5,542 nt of DNA from Porticoccus sp. (GTDB taxonomy: Bacteria; Pseudomonadota; Gammaproteobacteria; Pseudomonadales; Porticoccaceae). Within the stretch, counting starts at the first letter, position 1. Each line of letters begins with the position of its first letter. Location: NCBI GenBank assembly GCA_002685455.1, contig NYXF01000017.1, forward strand, positions 1 to 5,542, in the 5' to 3' direction. Under the pieces are notes generated by a model. That model made no database searches. It was not told the origin of the DNA and worked only from the letters and a program-made list of their open reading frames with translations. Below are positions 4,408 to 5,542 of the stretch, piece after piece. The position numbers and the translations under genes are program-made.

Positions 4408-5542
4408 ATGAATCAAGACGAATGTTTTGAAAAAATGACACGGCAACTAAATCTCCCCGACCCGTCACTGGGATACAGTAATGGGATAAGGCACCAGGGT
4501 TATTCTGGTGCCTCAGAGCGAGATGCTGCCGAAAGTTTGATATTAGGAATCATGAGTGTGAACTTTTTTTCATGCTCAATTATACAGACTGCTCAACTAG
4601 CAGCCTCTAGAACATGGCTCCATAGAATGGAGTCCGGTATAGAGCGCCATGGTGACCAGTTTCTATTTAAGGCAAGTTATAGAGTACATAGTAGTAGTGA
4701 CCACCGATGGAACAACTCGGATGTTATCTACACGTTAGAAAGTGATATTCAATCATTCTATCGAGAGTTACCTCCGCAGCAGCGGAACTTACGACCCACA
4801 AGTCGTAAGTATGGTAAAGCTGTTGATAAGTTATACTCTGCCCTAGCAGGTAGAACTATCTACTCTAGCTATCCTATTGATGGACGAGTTATCACAGTAC
4901 TTATTGGTGGTAAAATACCAAAAAGACAGATACTTGATGACGAACGAACGTTCTCACTGCAGTACACTACCTTAGAAGATAGTTGCAGACTTAGAGACTG
5001 GAACAGAATTAATGGATTTCAATTCGACTCGAGCAGAGGCGTATTGGATACTACATTTTCTGACCATGGGCTACCTCATGGTGAGTCATTCCCTATATAT
5101 GGAAGGCTAACTATGTGCGAGAGAGAGACTGAAGCTATTGATGTCGGAACTATAACTGACGCTGATAGAAGACTCCTAAACAAGCAAACTTATTACTCAG
5201 ATGAATCACTTTACACGGAGTATATTCCAAGGCCTGAAAGCCTAACGGAAGTACTCGTGCCTGATGACGATGGCTGGTCCCTTTACTTACGTAAAGATGC
5301 ACTGCCAGCTCCGATACAAGGAAAGGAACTAAACGACTGGCTAGTAGATACTACATTACATGTATCATCTACCATCGAGTTGTTTAGACTATCCGATGAG
5401 CGTTCAATACGCTTAGAACCCGGAGTTTACCAACTACTTTACCACGATGAAGAAAAAAGACTAACTGAATCACTATTTGTCTATACCGACAATGTTAGAA
5501 GATTGGTTGAGTCAAACTACCGCGCCACGTTTCCCAGTGGGA
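4408..5542 (+). CDS. Large hypothetical protein, 3' end beyond the window (378 aa visible)
   Basis: The frame is open from ATG 4408 to the right edge with no stop, so the protein is at least 378 residues. I do not recognise it. The N-terminus (residues 1-48, MNQDECFEKMTRQLNLPDPS onward) is polar. Residues 48-66 (IMSVNFFSCSIIQTAQLAA) are moderately hydrophobic but broken by Ser, Asn and Gln, so a membrane span is unlikely. The middle and C-terminal parts look strand-rich (GRVITVLIGGKIPKRQI, 159-175; PGVYQLLYHDEEKRLTESLFVY, 338-359) with many Asp/Arg/Tyr residues. The start has no Shine-Dalgarno; CTAG touches the ATG and a bulged hairpin lies 6 bases upstream. Arginine is mostly AGA, and ATA and CTA are frequent, more so than in the radical SAM gene. 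Three long inverted repeats lie inside it. Confidence 0.85.
   Translation, partial: MNQDECFEKMTRQLNLPDPSLGYSNGIRHQGYSGASERDAAESLILGIMSVNFFSCSIIQTAQLAASRTWLHRMESGIERHGDQFLFKASYRVHSSSDHRWNNSDVIYTLESDIQSFYRELPPQQRNLRPTSRKYGKAVDKLYSALAGRTIYSSYPIDGRVITVLIGGKIPKRQILDDERTFSLQYTTLEDSCRLRDWNRINGFQFDSSRGVLDTTFSDHGLPHGESFPIYGRLTMCERETEAIDVGTITDADRRLLNKQTYYSDESLYTEYIPRPESLTEVLVPDDDGWSLYLRKDALPAPIQGKELNDWLVDTTLHVSSTIELFRLSDERSIRLEPGVYQLLYHDEEKRLTESLFVYTDNVRRLVESNYRATFPSG
4489..4513 (+). repeat. Perfect 9-bp GC-rich inverted repeat, 7-base loop
   Basis: AGGCACCAG and CTGGTGCCT flank GGTTATT, about 80 bases after ATG 4408. A GU pair could extend the stem to 10 bp. It is the most stable-looking hairpin in the window and lies in the early coding region, where it could slow ribosomes or mark an mRNA processing site. 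Confidence 0.6.
4616..4635 (+). repeat. Inverted repeat, 8 bp with one GU, AGA loop
   Basis: GGCTCCAT and ATGGAGTCC pair around AGA, with six perfect inner pairs, a GU and a final GC; the last C (4635) closes the stem with G4616. It is internal to the last gene. Confidence 0.4.
4787..4810 (+). repeat. Perfect 9-bp inverted repeat, 6-base loop
   Basis: ACTTACGAC and GTCGTAAGT flank CCACAA within the last gene. Both arms are exact. It could be a dimer-binding site or an mRNA hairpin. Confidence 0.55.
5063..5082 (+). repeat. Inverted repeat with one bulge
   Basis: ACCATGGG, loop CTA, then CC-T-CATGGT forms 8 bp with one bulged T. This is the same geometry (8 bp, single 3'-arm bulge, 3-base loop) as the hairpin at 4382-4401, though the sequence differs. 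Confidence 0.35.

Noticed and set aside
1..5542. CRISPR array, tRNA gene, insertion sequence or attachment site
   Set aside because: No regularly spaced repeats, no cloverleaf-like sequence with a TTCGAATC-type arm, no transposase frame and no terminal repeats with target duplications were seen.

Overview
The window reads as a stretch of a tailed-phage (or phage-derived) genome of moderate GC, roughly 44-45% by eye. Every supported gene lies on the + strand. The genes are short, packed with gaps of 0 to about 30 bases apart from one 123-base leader, and several junctions overlap or abut (ATGA at 97-100 and 3649-3652, TGAATG at 1252-1257). Almost none belongs to a family I recognise. That layout is typical of phage accessory or early regions, but no capsid, terminase, tail, integrase or tRNA gene is present to prove it, and the host cannot be named.

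Layout. Positions 1-100 hold a leader with a short open frame, which is either the end of an upstream gene or a 23-residue ORF, running into a 278-residue radical SAM enzyme (97-933). The enzyme has a CX3CX2C cluster motif and a cysteine-rich C-terminal auxiliary-cluster region. A 123-base leader (934-1056) follows. It ends in a near copy of the element that stands directly in front of the radical SAM gene and leads into two tiny genes (1057-1254 and 1255-1428, the second 57 residues). Then come a 388-residue protein with a mixed alpha/beta body and an acidic linker (1444-2610), a 203-residue protein ending in a coiled coil (2624-3235), a coupled pair of unknowns (3251-3652 and 3649-4128), a 75-residue protein with a GLW...G...Y.G pattern (4152-4379), and a large unknown protein that runs off the right edge (4408-5542, 378 residues visible).

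Start signals fall into two sets. Genes at 1255, 1444, 3649 and 4152 have clear Shine-Dalgarno sequences. Genes at 97, 1057, 2624, 3251 and 4408 have none, and in these the start codon is preceded by the repeated leader element, by a CTAG tetramer within 0-5 bases, or (4408) by CTAG plus a bulged hairpin. Several long perfect inverted repeats lie inside the coding regions, the two longest in the last gene.

The only gene with an assignable chemistry is the radical SAM enzyme. Shared orientation and the shared leader element suggest the radical SAM gene and the 1057 group are controlled in the same way, but nothing in the sequence identifies a substrate or ties the unknown proteins into one pathway.
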